Source: Neptunomonas qingdaonensis (GTDB lineage: Bacteria > Pseudomonadota > Gammaproteobacteria > Pseudomonadales > Balneatricaceae). Taken from it: a stretch of DNA of 64,000 nucleotides. Positions 42,142-51,592 of this stretch are shown piece after piece. The notes beneath the pieces are model-generated. The model ran no database searches. It saw nothing but the letters and a program-made list of their open reading frames with translations, and had not been told where the DNA came from. The position numbers were made by a program, and so were the translations under genes. The stretch covers positions 27,813-91,812 of the forward strand of contig NZ_FOOU01000016.1 in assembly GCF_900113275.1 (NCBI RefSeq), written 5' to 3'. How positions within the stretch are numbered: position 1 is the first letter of the stretch; each line of letters begins with the position of its first letter.

Positions 42142-44063
42142 TTGATCGCGAGTGCCAGTTCCAGCGTCTCCAGGTTTTCCAGTTGCTCCATCCACTGCGT
42201 TTCTGTGTCGTCTATCTGCTGTTTTAGCTGAGCTTGCGAGTTCAGCGTTTCTTTCAGTTTCTCTTTGTTGGCTGCTTCATACAAGCTGCTGTCACCCAAT
42301 TCGGTTTCGATTGAATTAAGTTTGGCATGCAATGTTTCCAGCTGCTTTTCCAGTTTGTTTGTCTGTGCTTTTAGCGGGCTGAGTTTTTTGCGCAATTCGG
42401 CCGCTTCTCGTTTTTGTGCTTTGCGCTCTGTCGCCGATAAAGAGCGGTTCTCGCGTGTTTCGGTTTCGTTACTGTTGTTTTGTTGCTCACTACGGCGCTG
42501 CTCTGTCAGCCATTTTTGGTAGTCGTCCAGATCTCCGCTGAACTCTTCAACTTTGCCATTAGCAACCAGCAAGAACTGATCAACGGTATTTCGCAACAAA
42601 TGACGGTCATGTGATACCAGAATGACAGCGCCTTCAAATTCCTGCATGGCAACCGTCAACGCATGACGTACTTCCAGATCAAGGTGGTTGGTAGGCTCAT
42701 CCAGTAACAGCAGGTTTGGTTTTTGCCAGGCAATCAGCGCCAGCGCTACGCGTGCTTTTTCGCCGCCTGAAAAGCGTTTTACCGGTTCCAGTGCATCGTT
42801 ACCCATGAAGCCAAAAGAGCCAAGGTAGTTACGTACTTCCTGGTCAGTCGCTTGAGGAGAGAGGCGCATGATATGCAGCAGAGGAGAGGCTTCTAAATCT
42901 AACGCTTCTAGCTGGTGTTGTGCGAAATAACCGACCCGAAGGTGTTCGCCTGAATAGCGTTCACCGCTGAGCTGGGCTAAATCACCCACCAATGTTTTAA
43001 TCAGCGTCGATTTACCGGCACCGTTCGGGCCGAGTAAGCCGATGCGGGAACCCGGTACTAATGTCAGGGATATGTTTTTCAGTATCGGGCTGGCGGCATA
43101 ACCACAGTCAGCTTCGCGTATGGATAATAACGGGTTGGATACCTTGTCGCTGCTGTAGAAATGGAAAGTGAAAGGGCTGTCGATATGAGCTGCCGATATT
43201 TGCTCCATACGTTCCAGCTCTTTAACCCGGCTTTGCGCTTGTTTCGCTTTTGATGCTTTGGCTTTGAAGCGGCGGACAAACTGCTCAATTTCAGCAATGC
43301 GCTGTTGCTGCTTTTCGAATTGAGCTTGTTGTTGTGAGAGGCGCTCTGCTTTAGCGCGCTCAAATGCACTGTACTGACCTTTATAAAGAGTCAGCTGCTG
43401 TTGATACATATGCGTGATATGCGTGACAACCTGATCCAGAAAGTCGCGATCATGCGAGATCAGTAGCAGGGTTCCCGGGTAGTTCTTCAGCCATTGTTCA
43501 AGCCATAGCGTCGCATCGAGATCCAGATGGTTAGTCGGTTCATCCAATAGAAGAATGTCTGAGCGGCACATTAATGCCTGAGCGAGGTTAAGGCGGATTC
43601 TCCAGCCGCCAGAGAGTGCTTTGACCTCTTTTTGCATATCGGCAGGGGTGAAGCCTAAACCCGCCAGCAGCTGCTGGCCGCGAGCGGAGGCGCTGTAGCC
43701 TTCAATCGCATCGAGTTCTGCGTGCAGTTCGCCTAGTTGGTCATTTGCCCCGTTAGCCTCTGCCTGTTCAAGTGCGTGCTGAATGCGGCGTAACGCTTTG
43801 TCACCATCCAGTACATAATCCAGTACAGTGCGATTAATCGCCGTGACTTCCTGTGCCATATGGGCAATAGTAAGATGCGGCGGCAGGTAGCAGTCGCCGG
43901 CATCCGGTTGCAGCTCTCCCAAAAGTAGTTTGAACAGGCTGGATTTACCTACGCCATTGGCGCCGATAATTCCTACCTTCCAGCCGGGATAGATGGTTAA
44001 GTCGGCTTGCTCTAGTAAAAACTGAGTGCCACGGTGTAAGCTGAGTTTAGATAACTGAATCAT
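42138..44063 (-). CDS. yheS: ABC-F ATPase, YheS-type
   Basis: A soluble ABC-F protein of 641 residues that acts on the ribosome, not a transporter. Two ATPase domains: first with GANGVGKSS near residue 36, the signature LSGGWRIRLNLAQAL near 150 and LLLDEPTNHLDL; second with GPNGAGKST near 345, SGGEKARVALALIAW near 435 and a repeat of LLLDEPTNHLDL. A charged linker joins them, and the C-terminus is a coiled coil (about 530-640). Length and ends match E. coli YheS (637). It is divergent from a TIGR02444 gene with only 23 bp between starts. Confidence 0.94.
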   Translation of the reverse strand: MIQLSKLSLHRGTQFLLEQADLTIYPGWKVGIIGANGVGKSSLFKLLLGELQPDAGDCYLPPHLTIAHMAQEVTAINRTVLDYVLDGDKALRRIQHALEQAEANGANDQLGELHAELDAIEGYSASARGQQLLAGLGFTPADMQKEVKALSGGWRIRLNLAQALMCRSDILLLDEPTNHLDLDATLWLEQWLKNYPGTLLLISHDRDFLDQVVTHITHMYQQQLTLYKGQYSAFERAKAERLSQQQAQFEKQQQRIAEIEQFVRRFKAKASKAKQAQSRVKELERMEQISAAHIDSPFTFHFYSSDKVSNPLLSIREADCGYAASPILKNISLTLVPGSRIGLLGPNGAGKSTLIKTLVGDLAQLSGERYSGEHLRVGYFAQHQLEALDLEASPLLHIMRLSPQATDQEVRNYLGSFGFMGNDALEPVKRFSGGEKARVALALIAWQKPNLLLLDEPTNHLDLEVRHALTVAMQEFEGAVILVSHDRHLLRNTVDQFLLVANGKVEEFSGDLDDYQKWLTEQRRSEQQNNSNETETRENRSLSATERKAQKREAAELRKKLSPLKAQTNKLEKQLETLHAKLNSIETELGDSSLYEAANKEKLKETLNSQAQLKQQIDDTETQWMEQLENLETLELALAIN

Positions 44064-44086
44064 AGGCGCGAGATTCTACCATAGCT

Positions 44087-44593
44087 ATGCAATTACAAAA
44101 TCCTCTTTGGGCATTTGCGTTAAAATTTTATTCATATTCTGAGGTGGAAGCGTGTTGCCTGGCTCTGCAGAATGAATATGGAATGAGTATCAATCGCTTA
44201 TTATATGCAGCGTGGCTGGCGACGCAGCATAAATTGCTGGATACAGCGGCGCTGCAGCAGAGCTCAGCTCAACAGTGGCAGCATGATATGACACACCCAT
44301 TAAGGGCCTTGAGATATCGGGTGAGGAGTATACGCGCCGATGAGCCTGTTTTGGATGCCTTCTATGTGACGATGCGAAAGGCAGAGCTTGAGGCAGAGAG
44401 AATCGAGTTGGCGTATCTGTATGCGCTGGCGCAAAGCTGGCCTGAAGAGGTTGGCTCGGTGGAGCTCTTAATCAAGGAAAATGTAAAACGATTGCTTGCA
44501 GAAGATAGCACTTCAGCCGATACGCTGCTTGTGCCTGCCGGCCAGCGTGATTTATTAACCTCTTTTTGTCGGTACATACTTACCAGTACATAG
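44087..44593 (+). CDS. TIGR02444 family protein, function unknown
   Basis: A 168-residue helical protein with the TIGR02444 features: NPLWAFALKFY near the start, ACCLALQNEYGMSIN and LLYAAWLATQHKL. No membrane segments or catalytic motifs can be named. The family is found in gammaproteobacteria, often beside a YheS-type ATPase, as here. The 23-bp gap to yheS leaves no room for two promoters outside the coding regions. Confidence 0.8.
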   Translation: MQLQNPLWAFALKFYSYSEVEACCLALQNEYGMSINRLLYAAWLATQHKLLDTAALQQSSAQQWQHDMTHPLRALRYRVRSIRADEPVLDAFYVTMRKAELEAERIELAYLYALAQSWPEEVGSVELLIKENVKRLLAEDSTSADTLLVPAGQRDLLTSFCRYILTST

Positions 44594-44704
44594 CTCACTA
44601 TAGAGTGGCGAGAGGATAAGATTGGCATCTCTTTGAACTTTACGGTTTAATCGGGCACTAAGGCTGTAACAAACTCTTATATGTGTAAATCCAAGGGAAA
44701 CAGA

Positions 44705-45400
44705 ATGAAAAAAACATTACTGGCCATGGCTGTGGCAAGTTCTTTAGTTGTAATGCCGGTGGCTCAGGCGGTTGAATTGGAAACTGACAATCAGAAGGTA
44801 AGCTATAGCCTGGGTTTGGTATTGGGCGAAAAGCTGAAACTGGACCTTGAAGAGATGGATCTGGATGCCTTTCAGGAAGGTATTAAGGCTATCTATGAAG
44901 ATGCAACGCCATTAATGGATTCACAACAAGTCGGCGAAACCATGCAGGCTTTCCAGATGAAGAAGATGGAAGAGCAGCGTCAGGAAGTGGCTAAGTTAGC
45001 ACAGGCAAATCTGGATGAAGGCGAGAAATTCCTGGCTGAAAATGCTAAAAAGTCTGGTGTTAAAACGACTGACAGTGGTTTGCAGTATGAAGAAACCCAA
45101 GCGGGCACCGGTAAGCAACCAACGGAAACAGACACCGTTAAAGTTCATTATCGCGGTACTTTGATTGATGGTACTGAATTTGACAGCTCTTACGCACGTG
45201 ATGAGCCCGTGTCTTTTCCTCTCAATGGTGTCATTCCGGGTTGGACTGAAGGGTTACAGCTAATGAAAGAGGGTGGCAAAGCCAAATTAGCAATCCCGGC
45301 TGAGCTCGCTTACGGGCCGGGTGGTATGGGTAATGCGATTGGCCCGAATTCAGCATTGCTGTTTGACGTAGAGCTGTTGGAAGTTAATCCAGCTGAGTAA
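44705..45400 (+). CDS. fkpA: FKBP-type peptidyl-prolyl isomerase (FkpA/Mip-like)
   Basis: Periplasmic proline isomerase and chaperone. From ATG 44705 (AAGGGA upstream) it is 231 residues: signal peptide MKKTLLAMAVASSLVVMPV ending AQA, a helical dimerisation domain (about 25-115, VSYSLGLVLGEKLK), and an FKBP domain (about 125-228) with VKVHYRGTLIDGTEFDSSY and VIPGWTEGLQLMKEGGKAKL. Length and plan match FkpA and Mip. A bidirectional terminator follows. Confidence 0.9.
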   Translation: MKKTLLAMAVASSLVVMPVAQAVELETDNQKVSYSLGLVLGEKLKLDLEEMDLDAFQEGIKAIYEDATPLMDSQQVGETMQAFQMKKMEEQRQEVAKLAQANLDEGEKFLAENAKKSGVKTTDSGLQYEETQAGTGKQPTETDTVKVHYRGTLIDGTEFDSSYARDEPVSFPLNGVIPGWTEGLQLMKEGGKAKLAIPAELAYGPGGMGNAIGPNSALLFDVELLEVNPAE

Positions 45401-45419
45401 TTATCACTAAGCTGGTTAA

Positions 45420-45447
45420 AAAAATGGCCGCTGATGCGGCCATTTTT
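45420..45447. terminator. Bidirectional terminator between fkpA and the WD40 gene
   Basis: AAAAATGGCCGC / GCGGCCATTTTT with a TGAT loop, twelve base pairs, ends in T5 on the plus strand and A-run on the left. It serves fkpA and the converging lipoprotein gene. Confidence 0.93.
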
Positions 45448-45471
45448 ATTGGTAACTCTTATCAATAGTGC

Positions 45472-46452
45472 TTATTTAAGTATATTCATCACACCGTTAG
45501 AACCGATGGCATAATATTCACCTGAACCAAAACCAACCGCATAGATACTGGTGCTGGTTGGACCATAAGGCTCGCGTTTATGTGCACGCCAGCGCTTAAG
45601 TTCATTTCCTGAGTTGCTATCCCATAGTTGAATAAGCCCTGCCGCAGTACCTGTTAATAACTGATCGCCATTTTTTGAGAAACGTGCTGCAACATAGCTC
45701 ATTCGTTTAGGGAAAAAACCGGCAGTGCTTGATAATGTATGTTGGATCTCGCCTGATTGGGTGTCCCAGATAATCGCGGTATCCAGATTGCTTGCACTAA
45801 AGGCTTTGTCTCCGTTGGGACTCAATGCGACAACATCGATCACATTATTTAAGGAGATTTGATGAGTAGCTTCACCGCTTTGCATATCCCATACGGTAGT
45901 TTTGTAGTCATCTGAACCAGTCAGTGCCGTCAGCGTATCGGCACTTAAATCGACACTTCTGACGCGCCCTTGGTGGCGTAACGTGCGACGTATACCGCCA
46001 TTTTTTATATCAAAATAAACGGCTTCGTGGTTTGCTAATCCGAGTAGTGCGAAATTCCCGTCTGCTGCAATGGCCAGATCCAGAATCTCGCCGGGTGAAC
46101 TCCAGAACCATTCTGGCTGTCCGGTTAAGGTATGCCAGAGAACCAGATCCTGTTGATTGGCTGTTACTGCGAAGTTTGCCTCAGGCGAGAAACCTGATTC
46201 GGCGATGATAGAGCGTTCATCTTTGCGGTGGTTCCAGTCAAACAGTCGTGCATTTTTCTGAATATCCCATAAACTACCCCCCTCATCCTGAGAGCCAATA
46301 ACGGCGTAATGGCCGTCCAGCGATATATCAGCACTGTATGCTCCGAGTGTAGTGTATTCATAAACGGAGGATGGTGAGTTAGCGCTATCGCACGCAGCTA
46401 AAGCACTTGCAAGAAGGGGAATGAGTATCAGCCTGTGGGGCTTTTTAAGCAT
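45472..46452 (-). CDS. WD40-repeat lipoprotein
   Basis: A 326-residue predicted lipoprotein. From ATG 46452 (AGGGGGAA upstream) the signal is MLKKPHRLILIPLLASALAA followed by the lipobox Cys; +2 is Asp, which in E. coli would favour inner-membrane retention. The rest has several WD40-like repeats (SLWDIQ, VLWHTLTG, TVWDMQSG, IIWDTQSG, LWDSNSG), probably one beta-propeller in the periplasm. The frame is open to 46500 but the lipobox argues for the later start. It lies downstream of rsd on the same strand. Bacterial WD40 lipoproteins are uncommon and the partner is unknown. Confidence 0.8.
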   Translation of the reverse strand: MLKKPHRLILIPLLASALAACDSANSPSSVYEYTTLGAYSADISLDGHYAVIGSQDEGGSLWDIQKNARLFDWNHRKDERSIIAESGFSPEANFAVTANQQDLVLWHTLTGQPEWFWSSPGEILDLAIAADGNFALLGLANHEAVYFDIKNGGIRRTLRHQGRVRSVDLSADTLTALTGSDDYKTTVWDMQSGEATHQISLNNVIDVVALSPNGDKAFSASNLDTAIIWDTQSGEIQHTLSSTAGFFPKRMSYVAARFSKNGDQLLTGTAAGLIQLWDSNSGNELKRWRAHKREPYGPTSTSIYAVGFGSGEYYAIGSNGVMNILK

Positions 46453-46474
46453 TAATATATTCCCCCTGTGCGCA

Positions 46475-46948
46475 CTAAGCCTCATCCATGACCCTGTCAC
46501 GGTGTGAAGTGTGTAAAATTTCTATCAGCTGATCTTCTAATGCAAAGCGTTCTTCCAGGTTCTCTCCCAGCTTGGAAAGCTGAAAAGAAAACTCCCTGAT
46601 CTGCTGCACAGTCGGGTTTTTCAGCGATGCATAAGCATCATTAAAGTCCAGAGCGATGTCCGTTGTGGGTTGAATGCGTGGGAATATTTTCTGCGCTTCT
46701 TCCAGACCACCATCATTGAATTCGCTGCCTTCATGTAACAACTTTTCATACACTTCAAAATGACCTGAGGACAAGTAGTCCATCATGGATGTGCAGAAAA
46801 ATTCTACATGGCTTTCAATATCCCTGACCTCGACATTTGGCAGTGATACGAATTTACTGATCAGCTTTTGTCTGTGTTCCAGCCATTGATCAATAATGTC
46901 GCTGATACCTCCCCAGCGTTCGCGTGCACTTTCGCATTTTTCCAACAT
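46475..46948 (-). CDS. rsd: Anti-sigma-70 factor Rsd/AlgQ
   Basis: Rsd binds the housekeeping sigma factor and shifts polymerase toward alternative sigmas in stationary phase; AlgQ is its Pseudomonas counterpart. The 157-residue helical protein begins MLEKCESARERWGGISDIID with the conserved ERWGG and WLEHRQKLI and SHVEFFCTSMMDYLSSGHFE blocks. It is divergent from the FliL-like gene and upstream of the lipoprotein gene. Confidence 0.92.
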   Translation of the reverse strand: MLEKCESARERWGGISDIIDQWLEHRQKLISKFVSLPNVEVRDIESHVEFFCTSMMDYLSSGHFEVYEKLLHEGSEFNDGGLEEAQKIFPRIQPTTDIALDFNDAYASLKNPTVQQIREFSFQLSKLGENLEERFALEDQLIEILHTSHRDRVMDEA

Positions 46949-47100
46949 GATCGAATCCTTATTCGTTAATATAATTTAATACTAATCCTAAGCGACTTTC
47001 AGGTGCAATAGTGATCAAACCTGGCGTAGTCTAAATTGACGGTTATACTTATCTGATATGACTATCTCAACTCTTTATTATCAACCGGAGCCCTGACGCT

Positions 47101-47505
47101 ATGCTACTACGTTTTTTCGCCATTGTTTTTTTTAGTTTGTGGTTGCCGTCAACATGGGCTGCAGAGGAAGAACAACCGATTACTTCTGATTATATAGGAT
47201 ATGTTGAACTCAAGCCCTTTATTGCTAATTTTGGAGGGCCGGGAAAAATCCGCTTTCTCAAGTGTGAAGTAACGGTTCAGGTGGGATCGGAAGCGGCGAG
47301 CTTTGCGATTAATCAACATATGCCGAATGTTCGCAATGATTTGGTATTTCTCTTCAGTGCGCAGACAGAAGCTGATTTAGAGACCGTTGAGGCGCAAAAG
47401 GTGTTAGCAAAGAAGGGGTTACAACTGATACAAAAATTGCTGGTTGAAGAAGAAGGCGAGGGGATGGTAACCGACCTCTTCTTCACCAGCTTCGTTATAC
47501 AGTAG
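47101..47505 (+). CDS. FliL-like protein with a secretory signal
   Basis: A 134-residue protein matching the FliL family in its core (YVELKPFIANFGGPGKIRFLK, and the C-terminal DLFFTSFVIQ). Classic FliL has an N-terminal membrane anchor and cytoplasmic tail and supports the flagellar motor; here the N-terminus looks like a cleavable signal peptide (ending STWAA), so the protein would be periplasmic. No flagellar genes are in this window. Similar orphan FliL-like genes occur near rsd/algQ in other gammaproteobacteria, as I recall. Confidence 0.75.
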   Translation: MLLRFFAIVFFSLWLPSTWAAEEEQPITSDYIGYVELKPFIANFGGPGKIRFLKCEVTVQVGSEAASFAINQHMPNVRNDLVFLFSAQTEADLETVEAQKVLAKKGLQLIQKLLVEEEGEGMVTDLFFTSFVIQ

Positions 47506-47524
47506 TGCCAGGTCGGCCAGCCCG

Positions 47525-49090
47525 CTAGCTGGCCAGGTAGTCCGCTAAATATTGATCGAAGTCCACTGTATCGCTGGCTTCGATCTCTTTTTGCAGCTGC
47601 ACTGATGTACTGACTTGTTGCGTTAGTGCCTGTTGTACGTCACTGCTTAAGGTGGAACGCATAAAGGTTTGTCTGTGTTCCGCGCTTTTTTGCAGCAGCC
47701 ATTGTGTGTGGCTTAAGCCGCTTTCTTTGAGTTCCTTTAAAACCTGTGCAGAGGGTGTCAGCGAAACATCGTCGAGCTTTGCTTGCTGGGCGGTGATCGC
47801 CAGCTGGTATTCACGGCTTTGATGAAGGGTGTCAAGCAACTCTGTCGTCATCTGAACCTGTTCAAGTATGCTGTTACCCGCCTGTTGCAGTGATACAGGC
47901 CCGTCAGGCGTCTCCAGCATCAGGCCTGGTTTGCGCCCGCGAGTGACGACTTTCTCCAGATTGTCGCTGATCATATCGCATTCAATCTCACTGATTTCAT
48001 CATCACCCATTAACAGACAGCTGATCAGAAATGCATCGAGAAATTTGGATTGTTGTACATCAATGCCTGTCGGTAGGAAAGGGTTGATATCGGTGTTGCG
48101 TACTTCGATATATTCGACGCCACGTTGTTGCAGAGCATGCAGAGGCTTTTCTCCGGCATGAGCAACCCGCTTAGGACGAACATCACTGTAATATTCATTT
48201 TCAATCTGCAGGATGTTGGTGTTTATCTGTTTATAGTGCCCATCAACTTTAACCCCGGTCTTTTCATAAGCAGGATAAGGCGTATGAATGGCCCTGTGCA
48301 GTGAGCTGATATAGGTATTCAGGTGGTTGAAGCAGATGTTCAGAGAAGACTGGGCTTTGTTCGAATAACCCAGGTCACTCATGCGCAGAGAGGTTGCGTA
48401 GGGCAGATACAGGGTATGTTCCTGTAATGTCTCAAGTTTATGTTTCTTACCGTTTAAAAATGAATCACACAGGGCTGGTGAAGCACCAAAGAGGTAGAGT
48501 AGTAACCAGGAGTGGCGACGAAAATTTCTGATCAGGCGAAAATAGGATGCTGATCGGAAGGTCTGCAGTGAATCGGTATTTCCCTGTTGCGTTTGTAGCG
48601 CCTGCCAGAAGTTATCTGGAAGAGAAAAGTTATAATGGATGCCAGCAATTGTCTGCATCATTTTACCGTAGCGGTGTTCAAGACCCACGCGGTAGATATG
48701 TTTTAGCTGACCAACATTGGATGCACCGAAACGGGCAATAGGGATGTCTGCCTCGTTATTGATGTGGCAGGGCATGCTGCCCCCCCATATCAGTTCATCC
48801 CCTAAATGCTGGTAGCTGAAGCGATGCAGGTTATCCAGAAAGTTGAGAGCGGCTTCTGGTGTTTCAAAAACCGGTGTAATGAATTCCAGTAATGATTCTG
48901 AATAATCGGTTGTAATCGTGCTGTTGGTTAGCGCAGATCCCAGCCCTGCAGGATGGCCCGTCTGTGATAATTCACCCGAGCCATCAACACGTAAACCTTC
49001 TTTTTCAATGCCATGCAGCACGCCTTTTAAGTGGACGTAATGGCCGCTGGAAACCAATTGTTCAAGCTGTTTTTTCAGAACGGATGCCAA
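47525..49090 (-). CDS. gshA: Glutamate-cysteine ligase
   Basis: First step of glutathione synthesis, joining glutamate and cysteine with ATP. The 521-residue protein has the proteobacterial GshA pattern: LKGVLHGIEKEGLRVDGSG near residue 20, ITTDYSESLLEFITP near 58, and PKRVAHAGEKPLHAL and the VRNTDINPFLPTGID region near 325-350. ATG 49090 is the only well-placed start. It is convergent with the FliL-like gene and upstream of nothing on its strand; a weak GC-rich hairpin (47515-47534) overlaps its last codons. Confidence 0.95.
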   Translation of the reverse strand: MASVLKKQLEQLVSSGHYVHLKGVLHGIEKEGLRVDGSGELSQTGHPAGLGSALTNSTITTDYSESLLEFITPVFETPEAALNFLDNLHRFSYQHLGDELIWGGSMPCHINNEADIPIARFGASNVGQLKHIYRVGLEHRYGKMMQTIAGIHYNFSLPDNFWQALQTQQGNTDSLQTFRSASYFRLIRNFRRHSWLLLYLFGASPALCDSFLNGKKHKLETLQEHTLYLPYATSLRMSDLGYSNKAQSSLNICFNHLNTYISSLHRAIHTPYPAYEKTGVKVDGHYKQINTNILQIENEYYSDVRPKRVAHAGEKPLHALQQRGVEYIEVRNTDINPFLPTGIDVQQSKFLDAFLISCLLMGDDEISEIECDMISDNLEKVVTRGRKPGLMLETPDGPVSLQQAGNSILEQVQMTTELLDTLHQSREYQLAITAQQAKLDDVSLTPSAQVLKELKESGLSHTQWLLQKSAEHRQTFMRSTLSSDVQQALTQQVSTSVQLQKEIEASDTVDFDQYLADYLAS

Positions 49091-49171
49091 AGCTTAGCCC
49101 TTCCTGGATGATAAAATGGATAGCATTATAACCAGACCTTCCCTCAGAAGGCACAGAAACAGTGCGTTGCA

Positions 49172-51457
49172 TTATTTGATTTTGAAACCGGCTGCTTTTA
49201 AACCCGCCGCCAGCCCGTTATTTGTCTGCATACTTTTTGGCTTTTTCTCTGCTGCAGACGATGCCGGCAAGGCGCTTTTGGCTTTAGCAGGTACGGGTTT
49301 CCCGACTGTGGCCTGGCTTTTCATCGACAACGCAATACGTCGTCTGGCTTCGTCCACCTCGGTTACACGAACCTGAACAATATCGCCGGTTTTAACAATA
49401 GAGTGCGGATCTTTAACAAACCGGTCTGCTAACTGTGAAATATGCACCAGTCCGTCCTGATGTACGCCGATATCAACAAAAGCACCGAAGTTTGTCACGT
49501 TGGTGATAACGCCCTCTAGCTGCATACCGATGTGCAGGTCTTTGAGTGTTTCTACGCCCTCTGCAAACTGCGCGGTTTTAAACTCAGGTCGTGGATCTCT
49601 GCCGGGCTTCTCCAGTTCGGCGATCACGTCATTTACGGTATATTCACCATATTGATCGGAAATGAACTGTTGTGCAGCAAGTGTCTTTATTAAGGTGCTG
49701 TTACCGATAAGTTCAGCCGTTTTACAGCGTAGCGTTAACGCCATTTTATCTACCAGAGGATACGCTTCAGGGTGCACTGCGGAATTATCGAGAGGCTGTT
49801 TGCCGTCGCGGATTCTGAGAAAGGCAGCACATTGCTCAAAAGCCTTGGCGCCAAGACGAGGAACTTTGAGTAACTGCTTTCGATCAGTGAAGCGTCCTTG
49901 TTTATCCCGGTAGTCAATGATGTTCTGTGCGGTAGTGCGGTTTAATCCGGCCACCTGTGATAATAACTCACAGGAGGCGGTGTTCAGATCAACGCCTACA
50001 TGGTTGACGCCATCTTCGACAACATTTTCTAGTGACCCCGCTAATGCTTTCTGGTCGACATCATGCTGATATTGTCCGACACCAATCGCCTTAGGCTCGA
50101 TTTTTACCAGTTCGGCGAGCGGGTCTTGCAGGCGTCGTGCGATAGATACTGCGCCTCGGATAGTGACATCCAGATCCGGAAATTCGCGACTGGCCAGTTC
50201 GGAAGCAGAATAGATGGAAGCTCCCGCTTCATTGACGATCACAGAGGTTAGGTTGAGTTCGGGGTGGCGTTTACTCAGCTCTTTTACCAGTTGCTCGGTC
50301 TCCCGGGACGCGGTGCCGTTACCGATACTGATCAGCGAGACCTTGTGCTTAGCGGCGAGCTTGGCCAGCGTGCTAACGGATTCATCCCACTTTTTATGCG
50401 GAGCGTGCGGATAAATATTGCCATGATCGAGTAATTTTCCGGTGGAGTCGACGACGGCTACCTTAACGCCGGTCCTGAGGCCAGGATCAAGTCCCAGGGT
50501 TACTTTCTGTCCGGCGGGGGCTGCTAGCAGCAAATCTTTCAGGTTGCGCGCAAAAACGTCAATGGCTTCCGTTTCAGCCTCATCACGCAAGCGTTTAAGC
50601 AGATCGTTTTCAATCTGTTTGTGCAGTTTCTGACTCCATGTCAGCTCAACGCAGTTCTGCAACCACAACGCGCGGAGTCCTTTGCCTGCAGGGATGTGGT
50701 TTTGTTGAGCGATGGCTTGAATGGGGTCCTTATGCATCGATTCTGGCGGTAGCAGCGTAATTTTCAGTTCGCCCTCTTTACTGCCGCGAAACATCGCCAG
50801 GGCGCGATGTGATGGCATATTTCGGATCGCTTCCTGATGGTCGTAGTAGTCACGGAATTTACTATTGTCTGATGCTTTACCGCGGGCCACGCTGACATTG
50901 ATAATGCCGTTCTGCCATAACCAGGTGCGTAATCGCTCCAATAGTTCTGCCTGCTCTGAGAACTGTTCAATCAGAATCTGTTGTGCTCCGGCTAATGCGG
51001 CATCTGCATCCGCGATCTCTTTTTCCGGACTAATAAAGGGGCAGGCGGCTTGCTGAGGGTCACACCCGGTGTTCAGCAGCTGTAAGGCGAGGGGTTCCAG
51101 TCCGGCTTCACGTGCAGCCTGCGCTTTAGTGCGGCGTTTTGGGCGATAGGGCAGATACAGATCTTCGAGGCGCACTTTGGTGTCTGCTGATGCGATGGCG
51201 CTGGCGAGAGTTTCGGTTAACTTGCCCTGCTCTTTGATGCTGCTCAGAATGGTTTGTTTGCGGCTATCAAGATCTCTTAGATAATCAACCCTCAACGCCA
51301 GCTGACGTAGCTGAATATCATCCAGAGCGCCGGTTACCTCTTTGCGATAACGGGCAATAAAAGGAACGGTGGCGCCTTCATCCAGCAAAGTGATGGTTGC
51401 TGAAACCTGTTGTGGGCGCACCCCTAGTTCCTGAGCAATTTGAGCAGCGAGATTCAT
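49172..51457 (-). CDS. tex: Transcription accessory protein Tex (YhgF)
   Basis: RNA-binding protein of 761 residues. Domains in order: N-terminal helical Tex region, YqgF/RNase H-like domain (about 325-450, GLDPGLRTGVKVAVVDS), helix-hairpin-helix repeats (about 495-560, LNTASCELLSQVAGL and RQLLKVPRLGAKAFEQCA) and a C-terminal S1 domain (about 650-720, GMQLEGVITNVTNFGAFVD). The tail is Lys/Ala-rich. Tex affects transcription and stress tolerance in several pathogens. It is transcribed away from pyk's terminator. Confidence 0.95.
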   Translation of the reverse strand: MNLAAQIAQELGVRPQQVSATITLLDEGATVPFIARYRKEVTGALDDIQLRQLALRVDYLRDLDSRKQTILSSIKEQGKLTETLASAIASADTKVRLEDLYLPYRPKRRTKAQAAREAGLEPLALQLLNTGCDPQQAACPFISPEKEIADADAALAGAQQILIEQFSEQAELLERLRTWLWQNGIINVSVARGKASDNSKFRDYYDHQEAIRNMPSHRALAMFRGSKEGELKITLLPPESMHKDPIQAIAQQNHIPAGKGLRALWLQNCVELTWSQKLHKQIENDLLKRLRDEAETEAIDVFARNLKDLLLAAPAGQKVTLGLDPGLRTGVKVAVVDSTGKLLDHGNIYPHAPHKKWDESVSTLAKLAAKHKVSLISIGNGTASRETEQLVKELSKRHPELNLTSVIVNEAGASIYSASELASREFPDLDVTIRGAVSIARRLQDPLAELVKIEPKAIGVGQYQHDVDQKALAGSLENVVEDGVNHVGVDLNTASCELLSQVAGLNRTTAQNIIDYRDKQGRFTDRKQLLKVPRLGAKAFEQCAAFLRIRDGKQPLDNSAVHPEAYPLVDKMALTLRCKTAELIGNSTLIKTLAAQQFISDQYGEYTVNDVIAELEKPGRDPRPEFKTAQFAEGVETLKDLHIGMQLEGVITNVTNFGAFVDIGVHQDGLVHISQLADRFVKDPHSIVKTGDIVQVRVTEVDEARRRIALSMKSQATVGKPVPAKAKSALPASSAAEKKPKSMQTNNGLAAGLKAAGFKIK

Positions 51458-51530
51458 AAGGCTATCCGGTTGTTTGGCGGTTCAGTGAAAGATTATCAGT
51501 TAAAACACAATACGCTTCTAAGATTCAAAT

Positions 51531-51552
51531 AAAAACGGAGGCAAGAGCCTCC
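51531..51552 (-). terminator. Intrinsic terminator of pyk
   Basis: On the minus strand GGAGGC-TCTT-GCCTCC is followed by GTTTTTATTT, a compact six-base-pair stem with T-run, 41 bases after the pyk stop and upstream of tex. Confidence 0.85.
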
Positions 51553-51592
51553 TTAGATCAAATAGCTGTGTCAGACAGTGTGTTGAGATTTT

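Noticed and set aside
47515..47534. Hairpin GGCCAGC/GCTGGCC between the FliL-like gene and gshA
   Set aside because: Overlaps the last codons of gshA and lacks a T-run on either strand.
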